A stretch of 64,000 bases of DNA from UM-FILTER-49-7 sp964599895 (GCA_964599895.1 CAZRHT010000007.1:1-64000); one strand, 5' to 3'. Positions 42,611 through 51,650 are shown, counted from the stretch's first letter. Numbers and translations are program-made. Notes: generated by a model not told the origin, from the sequence alone.

Positions 42611-43342
42611 TTAGAAATCACTGCGATCTGACAGGTGTGCTCGCTTCAGTTCTTTCTGACGTTGACGCCAATCCGGCATATTAACATCCATGAGTGCTTT
42701 GAACCGGCCATTGTGGGAAGATTCCAGCAAATGCGTCAACTCGTGTACAATAATGAATTCCAGTAGATGCTCAGATTGCTTAATGAGTTCCAGGTTGATC
42801 CATATGCGCCTTGCACGAACATTGCAGGTGCCCCAACGTGTTTTCATCCGTTTTATTCGCCATTCACTTATCCGGACACCCATGGTTCGCTGCCACTTGT
42901 TCATCAGGGGAGGGATGGCCGCTTTCAGCTCTTTTCGGTACCAGTCTTCTACCACCTTCCGGCGAATTTCTGCATCGCTGCCGGGCCTCACAAAAAGGCA
43001 GATGCGCTCTTTCCCCTGCAAAACAACATAGGGTCTGCCCCTCTGCTCCGCCACAATCAACTCGTGGTCTCTTCCCTGAAACCGGATCCTATCACCGCTG
43101 ACATATTGGACCGGCTTTCTGGGGGGCTGCCCGGACATCTGGAACCGGTGTTTCCGTATCCAGTCCAGCTTTGACAAAATTGCGCGCCGCACAACATCAT
43201 CCCCCATTCGGATTGGAACGGAAACCTTCACCCGGCCATCCGGTGGACACACTCTGATGCGCAGGTGTTTGATTGGTTTTCGCGTCAGTTCCAGCACGAT
43301 GTCCGCCACAGTCATCTCATGAGTCTGATATGTCAATGTCAT
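42611..43342 (-). CDS. YgjP-like (DUF45, M48-type) metallopeptidase
   Basis: The 243-residue protein belongs to the YgjP/DUF45 group, with the zinc motif HELTHLLESSHNGRF near residue 200 and the conserved RWGTCN about 30 residues earlier. There is no signal peptide, so it acts inside the cell. In many genomes such genes sit beside type I restriction systems, but none is here. GGAG precedes ATG 43342. Substrate unknown. Confidence 0.87.
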   Translation of the reverse strand: MTLTYQTHEMTVADIVLELTRKPIKHLRIRVCPPDGRVKVSVPIRMGDDVVRRAILSKLDWIRKHRFQMSGQPPRKPVQYVSGDRIRFQGRDHELIVAEQRGRPYVVLQGKERICLFVRPGSDAEIRRKVVEDWYRKELKAAIPPLMNKWQRTMGVRISEWRIKRMKTRWGTCNVRARRIWINLELIKQSEHLLEFIIVHELTHLLESSHNGRFKALMDVNMPDWRQRQKELKRAHLSDRSDF

Positions 43343-43447
43343 CTATTCTCCATGTCATTATCCCGACTATTGTACGACATTGTACTGTAATTGGTAGAGT
43401 GGTCTGTCCGGACCGCGATGCTGCAGCTAAGAATCAGCACTTAAGAG

Positions 43448-43476
43448 TTGCAATCTCATTCTGAATACGCCATAAT
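43448..43476 (+). promoter_or_regulatory. Candidate promoter of the exported propeller gene
   Basis: TTGCAA (43448-43453) and CATAAT (43471-43476) are separated by 17 bp. The leader to ATG 43599 would be about 115 nt and can fold (GCACACA with TGTGTGC at about 43503-43536, and GATTG with CAATC inside it), so post-transcriptional control is possible. Confidence 0.5.
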
Positions 43477-43598
43477 AGCCTCACAATTCAACAATATGAA
43501 ACAGCACACATATTGGATTGTAAACGTTTCTGTGTGCAATCTCAGATAAAGATAAGGTTGAGGTGAATACTAACGCGCATACCTACATGGAGGGTAAA

Positions 43599-44774
43599 AT
43601 GAAGTTTCTGAATGTTAAAAATCTGTTGCGAAGTTCCTTGTTTGGAGTTGCCGTAGCCATGTGCCTGTTTCTCAGTGTTTCTGCTGAATCTGCAAAAAAA
43701 CCCCAGACGGATGCAATACTGTCTAAGACTTCTTCGAAAGCACCCGCCCCTGTCTACACCACAACACTGGGCATGGGTGATTTGTTGGGAACTTTTGCGG
43801 TTTCCGGCAGCTATGTTATGGTGGGATTGGAAAATGATGGAACAGGAAATTTCCTTTTGACGGACATCGGATTTGATTATCTGTACCGGATTACAGATGA
43901 CGGAACAATTCTGCAGACGATTCCCTTGTCCAATTCGGGGAATCCAATCGGCGTAACAACCGATGGTTCTTTTATTTATGTAACAGATACAAGTAATTGG
44001 GACGTAGATACGTACATGATGGATGGGACTTATGTCAGCAGTTTCCCCACGTCATTGACGACGTTTCCGGAAGGCCTTACCTACCGGCCGGATACCGATA
44101 CATTGTTCGTGGTAAACGGCAGCGGCGGTGATGAGGTGTATGAATACTCACGGACTGGCACCTTGCTGGCCACGTACCCCCTTGCCGCATACTCGTATTC
44201 ACCGGATGGCATCGCATGGGACGCTTTTCGCCGTTGTTTCTGGGTATATGACAGCGGAAGTGACTCAATCACACAATATGACGCTTCCTTTACGTGGCTG
44301 GATGCATTTCCCGGCTCACAGTACAATGGTTACAGCGCCGGTGAAGGGTTGGCCGTCCGAGGCAACCGACTCTATCTGGTTGCGACATCTTCAGGCGTAA
44401 TCCTGGAGTTTGATATCACGAATGCGATCGCATTCCCCGATTTCTGTATCCAGGATCCCCGCACAGGTGCATATTTTCAGTTTAACACCGAGACAGCAAC
44501 ATATGTCTATTCAGACGGCAACATGTCGCTCACGGGAACCGGCAAAGTGACCATGTCCGATTGTTTTGTGGTATTTCGCAGCAGGGAAAATGGCCTGGTT
44601 GTGATTGCTTCCATTGACCTATGTGGAGAGTTCAAAGGAAATGTGGTTATTAACTCGTTCCTCTCACTAACTAACCGTACTTTTATTTACATTCGGCGAG
44701 GGATTGTGAACGGCACAGGCTGTGGTGGAACCGGTAGCGGAGGTGGATGGCCACCAATTGGGAACCCAGATTGA
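43599..44774 (+). CDS. Exported beta-propeller-like protein
   Basis: From ATG 43599 (GGAGGG upstream) the 391-residue protein opens with a signal peptide ending near SVSAES. Residues 55-300 contain NHL/SMP30-like propeller repeats, such as GVTTDGSFIYVTDTSN and GLTYRPDTDTLFVVNGSGGDE. The last 110 residues are a separate beta-rich region that ends in a Gly-rich tail (GCGGTGSGGGWPP). No catalytic residues are recognised. It is a single gene between a promoter and a strong terminator. Confidence 0.8.
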   Translation: MKFLNVKNLLRSSLFGVAVAMCLFLSVSAESAKKPQTDAILSKTSSKAPAPVYTTTLGMGDLLGTFAVSGSYVMVGLENDGTGNFLLTDIGFDYLYRITDDGTILQTIPLSNSGNPIGVTTDGSFIYVTDTSNWDVDTYMMDGTYVSSFPTSLTTFPEGLTYRPDTDTLFVVNGSGGDEVYEYSRTGTLLATYPLAAYSYSPDGIAWDAFRRCFWVYDSGSDSITQYDASFTWLDAFPGSQYNGYSAGEGLAVRGNRLYLVATSSGVILEFDITNAIAFPDFCIQDPRTGAYFQFNTETATYVYSDGNMSLTGTGKVTMSDCFVVFRSRENGLVVIASIDLCGEFKGNVVINSFLSLTNRTFIYIRRGIVNGTGCGGTGSGGGWPPIGNPD

Positions 44775-44812
44775 TTCGTGCTCGTTGAGCGCAGAACGCA
44801 AAAGAGTTCAGA

Positions 44813-44845
44813 GGGGCCATCTTGTCAAGATGGCCCCTTTTTTTT
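44813..44845 (+). terminator. Strong rho-independent terminator
   Basis: GGGGCCATCTTG and its exact complement CAAGATGGCCCC form a long hairpin followed by eight T. It lies 38 bp after the propeller gene. Confidence 0.95.
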
Positions 44846-45190
44846 GATTGGCAGAACTGGCAGATTCATCTTGCACATGTGTCACTGGCAACAGGAAGCA
44901 CGCACTGACCCTGGCACCAAACAGTGGCAAGTTTCCACTCTATCCTTCATCTCTCTTTGCGTGGCAACGTTCATGTCCCTCAAATGGAAAGGAGATATGC
45001 CTTTTTGTGTATTTTCATGCGCTTGTCACTATTTCGCTATTGCCCAGGAGACTTAAGTTCCCGGTCTCAACCTATATTTTGATAGTGGAGCGCTTTGCGT
45101 GGGGAGGTGGAAAGGGGATTTTCGTCTCTTTTTCTGTATCTTATCTTAAACTCGAACTCATATTCCTTGCCATACCATCGGCTGAAAAAA
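44846..45190. other. Gene-free stretch before the tRNA
   Basis: About 345 bp with no gene I can support. The plus-strand open frame ending at 45261 runs through the antisense of the tRNA and has no ribosome site. I see no promoter, repeat or known RNA here. Confidence 0.6.
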
Positions 45191-45267
45191 TGGTGCGCCT
45201 TGCAGGACTCGAACCTGCGACACCAGGATTAGGAATCCTGTGCTCTATCCACCTGAGCTAAAGGCGC
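45191..45267 (-). tRNA. tRNA-Arg (anticodon CCT)
   Basis: The minus strand folds into a full 77-nt cloverleaf. The acceptor stem pairs GCGCCTT with AAGGCGC, the D arm is GCTC/GAGC, and the anticodon stem is CAGGA/TCCTG around the loop TTCCTAA (anticodon CCT). The T arm is GCAGG-TTCGAGT-CCTGC, and CCA is encoded. It reads AGG codons for arginine. Confidence 0.97.
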
Positions 45268-45346
45268 ACGCAGGCGTATAGTATCCGAATCGGGTGTCGC
45301 TGTCAATCGGTCTAAATGGCCCCTGAACTAACACGGTGGAGTCAGC

Positions 45347-45553
45347 TCAATCTGAGACAGTTTTGTTGAGGGCTTTCATCAGTGAATCAAATTTCTCGCC
45401 GCTGATGTTGTTCCGCTCGGCATTTTCCGCAACTGTTCCCCATACGGCTTCTCCACACACAAGACAGGGGAAGTCATGGTCCATGAACACCCGTATGGTT
45501 GCCGGAAACTGTTGAATAACGTCTTCCACAAGGTCTTCAGGTTTGATTTTCAC
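45347..45553 (-). CDS. DUF1858 domain protein
   Basis: The 68-residue protein has the DUF1858 pattern: DLVEDVIQQFPATIRVFMDH followed by the Cys pair in PCLVCGEAVWGTV and a short helix. Such domains occur alone or attached to iron-repair and redox proteins, and the Cys pair suggests a redox or metal role. It starts right after the MidA-type methyltransferase gene stop (45554) and should be cotranscribed with it. Confidence 0.85.
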   Translation of the reverse strand: MKIKPEDLVEDVIQQFPATIRVFMDHDFPCLVCGEAVWGTVAENAERNNISGEKFDSLMKALNKTVSD

Positions 45554-46606
45554 TTATTCTTTTTCCTGAACCAGTATTTTGAAAATGTCCCCCATGGATC
45601 CTGGAAGGAGAAGGGTTTTCAATTGAAACGCGTCTGTTGTTGTAGGTTCTTTTCCGTCCTGAAACAGGTCAAACAGACCAAAATCCATCAGGTAGGTTCG
45701 TTGATTCTTGAAGTATTTCGGATCTACTCCAAACTTTTCCCCATAGTGAATGAGTGCGTCAAAATTGACGTGGGACGTAAGGTCCATTTCCCCTTCAAGC
45801 TGGAAAACATTTTCATGGGCGGTGTGCTTGTGATACCCCATTAATGTACCGTCTTTTCTTTCCGGATGGTAGAGTTCGTCCTGCGTATATCCATAGTCAA
45901 TGGTTACCATGTGAAATTTCTCGATCTTTTCTATTAATTGCCTGTAAATTCCCTCAATGTCGGAACAGATCTCGATAGTGCAGCCCTCTCCCACTGAAAT
46001 TCCCAACTCTTCCAGCTCCCGCCACACTGTTTCAGACGGCTCTTTGAAAACACGGGTGTAGTTGGGTGGAGTGAAACCGACATGAATTTCGCTGAGCTCA
46101 TCCTCACGACGGGTTACCAGGTGCACCGGGAAGGCATCAAAGAATTCGTTTGAAAAAACGAAAGCTGATTGAAGTGAATTCAGTTCGGACAAATTGTCGT
46201 AAAAAATCAGCCTGTCAAGATGATAATTGAGACGTTTCTGGTTGTCATTAAATACTGCAGGATTCTGCTCCACAAAGTGATATTGCATCCGTTGATAGAG
46301 AGGGAGGTTCTCCCTTGATATGTATTCAAGCATATCCAGAGCCAGGTAGCCCTCTCCGGCACCCAGTTCCACCACATGGACTGGTCCTACTTCCGGGGCA
46401 AGGTCCATGACCCGCTTCCCCAGTACCCGTCCGAGGATGCTGCCCAAATGAGCTGAAGTAAAGAAGTCCCCTTCCCTGCCAATTGTGGTCCGGGTCTGGT
46501 AATATCCATACTTTTCGTCATACAGGCACATCGCCATGAATTCCCGGAAAGGGATGGTGTCTTCTTTTTGGATTTTGTCTACAATCTTCTTCTGCAGTTT
46601 GTTCAT
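45554..46606 (-). CDS. SAM-dependent methyltransferase, MidA/NDUFAF7 family
   Basis: The family includes the mitochondrial complex I assembly factor NDUFAF7, which methylates an arginine of a respiratory subunit; bacterial targets are less known. The 350-residue protein has FREFMAMCLYDEKYGYYQ, GREGDFFTSAHLG, the SAM-binding VVELGAGEGYLALDML and FSNEFFDAFPVH in family order. Its start overlaps the lipoprotein stop by 4 bp. Confidence 0.9.
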   Translation of the reverse strand: MNKLQKKIVDKIQKEDTIPFREFMAMCLYDEKYGYYQTRTTIGREGDFFTSAHLGSILGRVLGKRVMDLAPEVGPVHVVELGAGEGYLALDMLEYISRENLPLYQRMQYHFVEQNPAVFNDNQKRLNYHLDRLIFYDNLSELNSLQSAFVFSNEFFDAFPVHLVTRREDELSEIHVGFTPPNYTRVFKEPSETVWRELEELGISVGEGCTIEICSDIEGIYRQLIEKIEKFHMVTIDYGYTQDELYHPERKDGTLMGYHKHTAHENVFQLEGEMDLTSHVNFDALIHYGEKFGVDPKYFKNQRTYLMDFGLFDLFQDGKEPTTTDAFQLKTLLLPGSMGDIFKILVQEKE

Positions 46607-47136
46607 TTGGATGACAGTATCAGTTTTGGAACGAACTGACCGTTCTGAATGAATACATCCCGGTTTTCTTCCAGCCCCCCGGGGACTCCGTCCTTACCAA
46701 AACATGCAATCATATATCCGTTCTGACTTTTCTTGTAGAAAATCGGATTGCCCCACGGATCTTTCACCCTGGCCGGCAAATAGCGGGGGATGAGGACATC
46801 CAGGTTCTCCGGGTATCGTTGTCTCTTTTGATGAAAAATCTCCACTGCACGGCCCACTTTTTTTATTGCCTGAACTTCGGCTTGCTTTCTTGCCTCCACT
46901 TCGTAGCGGAAGAGATCCTTGAAGGTGTCATATTCTTCAGAAGCTATGGCGGCTTCTTTTGAGCCGGGATATTGGTTGATGATCTGGCCAAGCAGCTTGA
47001 CTGCCTGGGTATAATCTCCACGATTGCTGGCCTGATGTGCCTCGTCCAACAGGAAAGCTGCCTCAGGCGTTTCGTTGGAGCCGCAGGATGACATCAGCAA
47101 TGCAGCCCCCATCAGTAATGCAGCCAACCATTTCAA
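46603..47136 (-). CDS. Lipoprotein with a repeat region and a pseudopilin-like tail
   Basis: Translation starts at TTG 47136 after GGGAGGGG; the 177-residue product has a lipoprotein signal (KWLAALLMGAALLMSSC). Residues 28-65 look like a TPR unit (AHQASNRGDYTQAVKLLGQI). The C-terminal part has DPWGNPIFYKKSQNGYMIAC followed by FGKDGVPGG, close to the end of type II secretion major pseudopilins (GspG). It may be a secretion-linked or simply related fold; no secretion genes are nearby. Both ends overlap neighbours by 4 bp. Confidence 0.72.
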   Translation of the reverse strand: MKWLAALLMGAALLMSSCGSNETPEAAFLLDEAHQASNRGDYTQAVKLLGQIINQYPGSKEAAIASEEYDTFKDLFRYEVEARKQAEVQAIKKVGRAVEIFHQKRQRYPENLDVLIPRYLPARVKDPWGNPIFYKKSQNGYMIACFGKDGVPGGLEENRDVFIQNGQFVPKLILSSK

Positions 47137-47303
47137 TGTCCGGCCCCTCCCATAAAAAATTTGAAGATGGCAATTCCCATCACCACATATACCAGAATGA
47201 AGAACCAACCGCCAGCTTTCAACTTATCAGCCAATTCCTTCCATTCAATGGAGAACAGATACAGGACCGCAATTACAACAAAAGTGATGGTCAGATAATC
47301 CAT
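47133..47303 (-). CDS. Small two-helix membrane protein
   Basis: The 56-residue protein begins at ATG 47303 with GGGGAGG 6 nt upstream. It has hydrophobic segments at residues 4-17 and 31-50 joined by a charged loop (SIEWKELADKLKAG). Its stop overlaps the TTG start of the lipoprotein gene, suggesting coupled synthesis. I do not recognise a family. Confidence 0.65.
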   Translation of the reverse strand: MDYLTITFVVIAVLYLFSIEWKELADKLKAGGWFFILVYVVMGIAIFKFFMGGAGH

Positions 47304-47366
47304 TTTTTGCCTCCCCTTATCAGCAGCAGCCTCAGGACATTTCCGTCCCTGTGGCACTGAACAGAA

Positions 47367-49318
47367 TTATTCCTCGTCGTCCCCCGCGTCGCGCTTGGAA
47401 TCCGCGATGATTTTTTCCTTGATATTGGAAGGGACTTCGTCGTAATGGGAAAACTCCATGTGAAAGGAAGCCCGTCCGCCAGTAATGGAACGCAGAGTTG
47501 ATTCATATGTCAGCATTTCCGCCATGGGTACCTGCGCTTTAATCAACTGGCTGTCTCCGGTTGATTCCATGCCCTGGATTCGTCCACGGCGGGAATTGAG
47601 ATCACCCATGAGGTCACCCATGAACTCTTCCGGAGAGTAGATTTCCACCTGCATTATGGGTTCAAGCAGAGTCGGATGTGCCTGCTCCATACCTTTCTTA
47701 AATGCCATGGATCCTGCAATTTTAAATGCCATTTCAGAAGAATCCACTTCGTGGTAGGACCCGTCATTCAGTGTCACCTTGAAGTCCACCACTGGATATC
47801 CGGCCAGATAGCCTTTTATTCTGGCCTCCTGAATGCCCTTTTCCACAGCGGGAATGTATGTTTTGGGAATGGACCCCCCAAAGACCTTGTCTTCAAACTG
47901 AAAATCCTCTCCCTTTTCCAGTGGAATCATGCTGATCTTGCAGTGGCCATACTGGCCTTTCCCACCGGTCTGCTTCTTGTATTTTGCTTCTACGTCCACT
48001 TTTTTCTTGATGGTTTCCTGATAAGGGACCTGAGGGGGCTGCAGTATGGCGTCCACTTTATATCGTTCTTTCATTTTCGAAAGCGCAACTTCCACGTGAA
48101 GCTGTCCGGAACCGGAAATCAAAATTTGATGTGTGCGTCCATCCCGGCCCAGCCTCANNNNNNNNNNNNNNNNNNNNNNNNNNNNNNNNNNNNNNNNNNN
48201 NNNNNNNNNNNNNNNNNNNNNNNNNNNNNNNNNNNNNNNNNNNNNNNNNNNNNNNNNCCCTGGAGAAGAAACATGGCGCCGGGCTTTTCCGAGGTGTCAC
48301 TTCTGGGATTGTAGAGGACCAGATCAGGCGTTACCACACCAGACATCACCTTGAATAAGTTAATTCGGCCAGCGTGGGGATCGGAAACGGTCTTGAAGCA
48401 GAACATGGCCGGAGTGCCTGATTCATCAACCGGAACTTCTTTCTCTTCTTCTCCCACCATACATTTGTTGGTGTGGCTGTCAGCGCCAGCAATGATGTTG
48501 GTGACAAACTCCATAATCTGCATCACATTGATGTTTCCGGTGGCAGAGCAAGGGAAAACAGGGAAAAGTTCCCGGGCCGCGATCGCTTTTGTCATACCTT
48601 CTTTGAACTCGATTTCTGATAATTCGCCGTTTTCCAGGTATTTGTCCATCAGCTCTTCGCTGCTTTCGGCAATCATTTCCATCAGTTGTTCCCGGGCAGT
48701 TGCCACTTCGTCCACCATTTCAGCCGGCACATCTGAGACTTCAAATTTCCCGCTATCATCTTTGTACAGGTATGCTTTACCATCCAGGAGATCTACCATT
48801 CCGGAAAAACTGCCTTCCTTGCCTATCGGCAGTGCGACAGGGACCGCTTCCCGGGCCATCTTTTTCTGGATGCCTTCCAGGCATTTCTCAAAATCTGACC
48901 GATCACGGTCCAGTTTGTTGACAATGAAAATACCGGGCTTATTCAGTTCTGTAGCGATTTTCCATGCCTTCTCGGTCTGTACTTCCACCCCGGAAACGCC
49001 ACAAACCATGAATGCCATTGCATCGCTGACCCGGAAAGATCCTCTGGATTCCGGAAAAAAATTACCGTACCCGGGAGTATCCAGCACATTCACTTTTTTC
49101 TTGTTAAATTCAAAATAGCAGACACCAGTACTCAGTGAAATTTTTCTCTTCACTTCTTCAGAATCATAGTCAGTAATAGTGTTCCCGTCATCCACGCGAG
49201 TCAGGCGATTTGTTACGCCTGCATTGTTCAACATCGCCGCTGTCAGCGAAGTTTTGCCTGTATCACCGTGGCCAGCCAGCGCTAGATTTCTGATATCTTT
49301 CGATTCGTAGATTTTCAT
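47367..49318 (-). CDS. EF-G-like GTPase (EF-G II / FusA2 type), interrupted by an assembly gap
   Basis: This is a paralogue of elongation factor G of unclear role. From ATG 49318 (GGAGG upstream) come the P-loop GHGDTGKTS, DTPGYGNF (G3) and NKLDRD (G4). Then follow domains II to V, with ISGSGQLHVEV, KYKKQTGGKGQYGH and LNSRRGRIQGME at the far end. The G3 motif has Tyr where true EF-G has its catalytic His (DTPGHVDF), which is typical of the EF-G-like group. The gap at 48158-48257 removes part of domains II-III; the frames either side differ, so its true size is not 100. The canonical fusA is not in the window. Confidence 0.88.
48158..48257. other. Assembly gap (100 N)
   Basis: A placeholder run of 100 N inside the EF-G-like gene; by comparison with the family, a few dozen codons are missing. 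Confidence 0.99.
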
Positions 49319-49389
49319 TAGGACCTCCACATCTAGACGTTACCAAGTGGTGACAGTTTAGCACAGCACCTGTAAAATGGAAACATCTA

Positions 49390-49418
49390 TTGATTACAGA
49401 GTGGCCTTCCCATATAAT
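49390..49418 (+). promoter_or_regulatory. Candidate promoter of the RsbW-like operon
   Basis: TTGATT (49390-49395) and a perfect TATAAT (49413-49418) are separated by 17 bp. The ATG at 49426 lies 7 nt past the -10 box, right where transcription should begin. On the other strand TTTCCA and TAAACT could start the EF-G-like gene from the same interval. Confidence 0.6.
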
Positions 49419-49425
49419 GGAGTAC

Positions 49426-50049
49426 ATGGAAATTGCAACTATCGCCCTGCAGCTCGAAATAGCCAATAAACTTGGCTCAAGAAGGCTTGATTTCAGTGAT
49501 GACCTTAGAAACTACGCGCAGTTTTTCAACCGTGTTGTAGACCATCTCCATGACGCTGATCTTGAGAAAGTGGCACTGACCAGCACCTTTGAGAGCCGAC
49601 GAAGCCACATTGAATGGATTATGTCCTTCTCAGAGCATGTCCTTTTCAAAATCCGCCTGGTGCCGCCGGAATCCCTGAGCCCCATGCTCCTGATCATCCA
49701 CGAAGCAGTCTCAAATGCCGTCTACCACGGGAACCTGTGCGTACCGGATGAGATCCGGGCCAGCAAGACATTCCATGAATACGAGGAAGAACTCGCCGCA
49801 GCGCATCCGGAATTGCTGAACCAACAAGCCACCATGGAGCTTCTCCTTTTTAGTGACCACGGAGATTTAACCATCACAGACAGTGGAAAAGGTTTTAACT
49901 ATCAACTTCAACTGGATCGAGATCACCCCCCCTCACCGGAAAGTGAAATGGGTCGGGGTATTTATATTCTGAAACAAACGGCAGACGAAATCCGTTTTCA
50001 AGACAATGGTAAAACCCTGCGTGTCAGGAAAAACTGGAGGCAGACATGA
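49426..50049 (+). CDS. Anti-sigma-factor-type serine kinase, RsbW-like
   Basis: RsbW-type proteins hold a target (often a sigma factor) and inactivate their RsbV antagonist by phosphorylating it. The HATPase motifs are the N box LLIIHEAVSNAVYHGN, the ADP-binding LTITDSGKGFN, and EMGRGIYILKQTADEI. The first 80 residues are an extra helical region. ATG 49426 gives 207 residues and would make a leaderless mRNA; in-frame ATG 49417 and TTG 49390 lie within the promoter. The next gene, an RsbV-like protein, overlaps by 4 bp. No sigma factor is in the window. Confidence 0.82.
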   Translation: MEIATIALQLEIANKLGSRRLDFSDDLRNYAQFFNRVVDHLHDADLEKVALTSTFESRRSHIEWIMSFSEHVLFKIRLVPPESLSPMLLIIHEAVSNAVYHGNLCVPDEIRASKTFHEYEEELAAAHPELLNQQATMELLLFSDHGDLTITDSGKGFNYQLQLDRDHPPSPESEMGRGIYILKQTADEIRFQDNGKTLRVRKNWRQT

Positions 50050-50351
50050 TTGAATGGACCGAAAACATATCCGGAGAGCAGGCCACGTTGAGCCTGAGTG
50101 GCAAGATCACCTTCGAAAACTCAGGTGAACTGCGGAATCGCGTAAAAGCAATCCTCTCAGAGTTTCCACTGAAACACCTTTCATTTGATCTGGCCGGGGT
50201 CCGGTTTGTGGATTCCAGCGGCCTTGGTCTTCTCGTTTCCATCAAGAACACAATGGTCAAACGAGATGGTAGTTTCAAAATCGACAATGCTGCAGAAACT
50301 GTTCGCAACATTATGAATCAGACCGGCCTCGATAAATATTTCGAGATATAA
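50046..50351 (+). CDS. Anti-anti-sigma factor, RsbV/SpoIIAA-like (STAS)
   Basis: The 101-residue STAS-domain protein competes for the RsbW-like kinase when it is not phosphorylated. The phosphorylated Ser is expected in RFVDSSGLGLLVSI, the standard motif. Length is normal for a stand-alone antagonist. Its ATG overlaps the kinase stop (ATGA), and the phosphatase gene follows by 4 bp, so all three products are made together. Confidence 0.92.
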   Translation: MIEWTENISGEQATLSLSGKITFENSGELRNRVKAILSEFPLKHLSFDLAGVRFVDSSGLGLLVSIKNTMVKRDGSFKIDNAAETVRNIMNQTGLDKYFEI

Positions 50352-50355
50352 TCTG

Positions 50356-51501
50356 TTGGAAGAGAAAGGCACCATCCTCATCGTCGATGATGAGGTACGA
50401 ATTACAGATATTCTAAACCTGTACCTGAAGAAAGAGGGATACCAGACGCTGACAGCGGGAGACGGCCTGGAAGCCCTGTCCGTAATGCAGGAAAACGTGC
50501 CAGACCTCATCATTTCCGATTTGATGATGCCGAACATGGATGGAATAGAGTTCTGTAAAGAAGTTAAAACGCGGTCGGAATTCACCAATCCGTACTTCAT
50601 CATGCTAACCGCGAAAGCGACAGTTGACAGCAAAGTCGAAGGCCTCAAAATCGGGGCAGACGATTACATCACGAAACCATTTAATGTCAAAGAGCTGGTC
50701 GCCCGTGTCAACTCTGCCATGCGCATTAAAGCCCTCCAGAATGAAGTCGTGGAGAAAAACGTGGAACTGGAACGCTATAAGGCCGCCATGGAAAACGAGC
50801 TGCAACTGGCTGCCCGATTCCAGGAGTCTCTGATTCCACCGGACGGCAATATCAGCCCTGGTATCCGGCTGACTTCAATTTATCAGCCCACCATCCATAT
50901 CGGAGGGGACATCTTTGACGTTCGTAATGCCGGGGATGGACAAATCGTTTTTTTTGTAGCTGATGTTACCGGCCACGGTATCGTCGCCGCGGTTATCTCC
51001 GCCATGATCAAATTGTCGTTCATTCAGGCAGCAGCCGATACATCTTCCCCTTCTGCAATCGCGGAAAAGATAAATCGGGACATCGTAAGCACCACCTCGG
51101 AGGAACACTTTGCATCCGTCTTTCTTGGATCGCTGACTCCTGACGGTTCCGCCCTGTCCTTTGTCCGGGCCGGACACCCTGCGCCCTACCTCTGCCAGCA
51201 TGACGGCCAGATTCTGCCCCTGGCGCCCAAGGGGTTTCTCCTGGGGATTGACCCAACCGCCCAATTCCCGCAACAGACCGTATCTCTATCTCCCAGGGAT
51301 CGCATCTTTATGTTCACCGACGGTATTTCAGAAGCCGAAGGTCGGGACGGTGAATTGTTCGGAACCGGCCGGATACGCCAGTACCTGGCGCGCCAGGGAG
51401 CTTCTCTCAGTGGCCTCCTGGATCTGGCCAATCAATGGTCAGGGGGCCAGTATCAGGATGACTTTACCCTTGTCCAATTGGAAATACTGGAACGGGGATA
51501 A
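50356..51501 (+). CDS. Response regulator with PP2C (RsbU/SpoIIE-type) phosphatase output
   Basis: The 381-residue protein should dephosphorylate the RsbV-like antagonist when its receiver is phosphorylated. The receiver (residues 5-122) is complete: IVDDE, the acceptor Asp in IISDLMMPNMDGIEF, LTAKA and ITKPF. A coiled segment (about 125-150) leads to the PP2C domain with the metal Asp residues in GGDIFDV, DVTGHG, FTDGISEAEG and QDDFTLV. Translation starts at TTG 50356, 4 bp past the rsbV-like stop, with no clear ribosome site, so coupling is likely. The partner kinase is not adjacent. Confidence 0.9.
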   Translation: MEEKGTILIVDDEVRITDILNLYLKKEGYQTLTAGDGLEALSVMQENVPDLIISDLMMPNMDGIEFCKEVKTRSEFTNPYFIMLTAKATVDSKVEGLKIGADDYITKPFNVKELVARVNSAMRIKALQNEVVEKNVELERYKAAMENELQLAARFQESLIPPDGNISPGIRLTSIYQPTIHIGGDIFDVRNAGDGQIVFFVADVTGHGIVAAVISAMIKLSFIQAAADTSSPSAIAEKINRDIVSTTSEEHFASVFLGSLTPDGSALSFVRAGHPAPYLCQHDGQILPLAPKGFLLGIDPTAQFPQQTVSLSPRDRIFMFTDGISEAEGRDGELFGTGRIRQYLARQGASLSGLLDLANQWSGGQYQDDFTLVQLEILERG

Positions 51502-51613
51502 AATCAAGGTTGAGTTTAAGTTTAAGTCCGGAACAGATTCGGGGGAAACGCGGAAGGGATAACCAACTGATTTTTCGTTACTCCCACTCACAACTCCCAC
51601 TCTAAGGAAAATT

Positions 51614-51650
51614 TGAAAAAAAAGCCCGGAACTGAACAGCTCCGGGCTTT
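51614..51650 (-). terminator. Rho-independent terminator of the small membrane protein gene
   Basis: AAAGCCCGGA and TCCGGGCTTT form a 10-bp stem around a 10-base loop. The minus strand continues with a run of T, placing it 16 bp after the stop of the gene at 51667. On the plus strand only TTTCTG follows, so it is weaker in that direction. Confidence 0.85.

Noticed and set aside
44848..45261. Plus-strand frame of 137 codons ending in LAGLEPATPGLGI
   Set aside because: This end is the antisense translation of the tRNA-Arg gene, a well-known false protein; there is no ribosome site or domain.
48131..48358. Plus-strand frames spanning the N run in the EF-G-like gene
   Set aside because: They are created by reading N as open codons and are antisense to a conserved GTPase.
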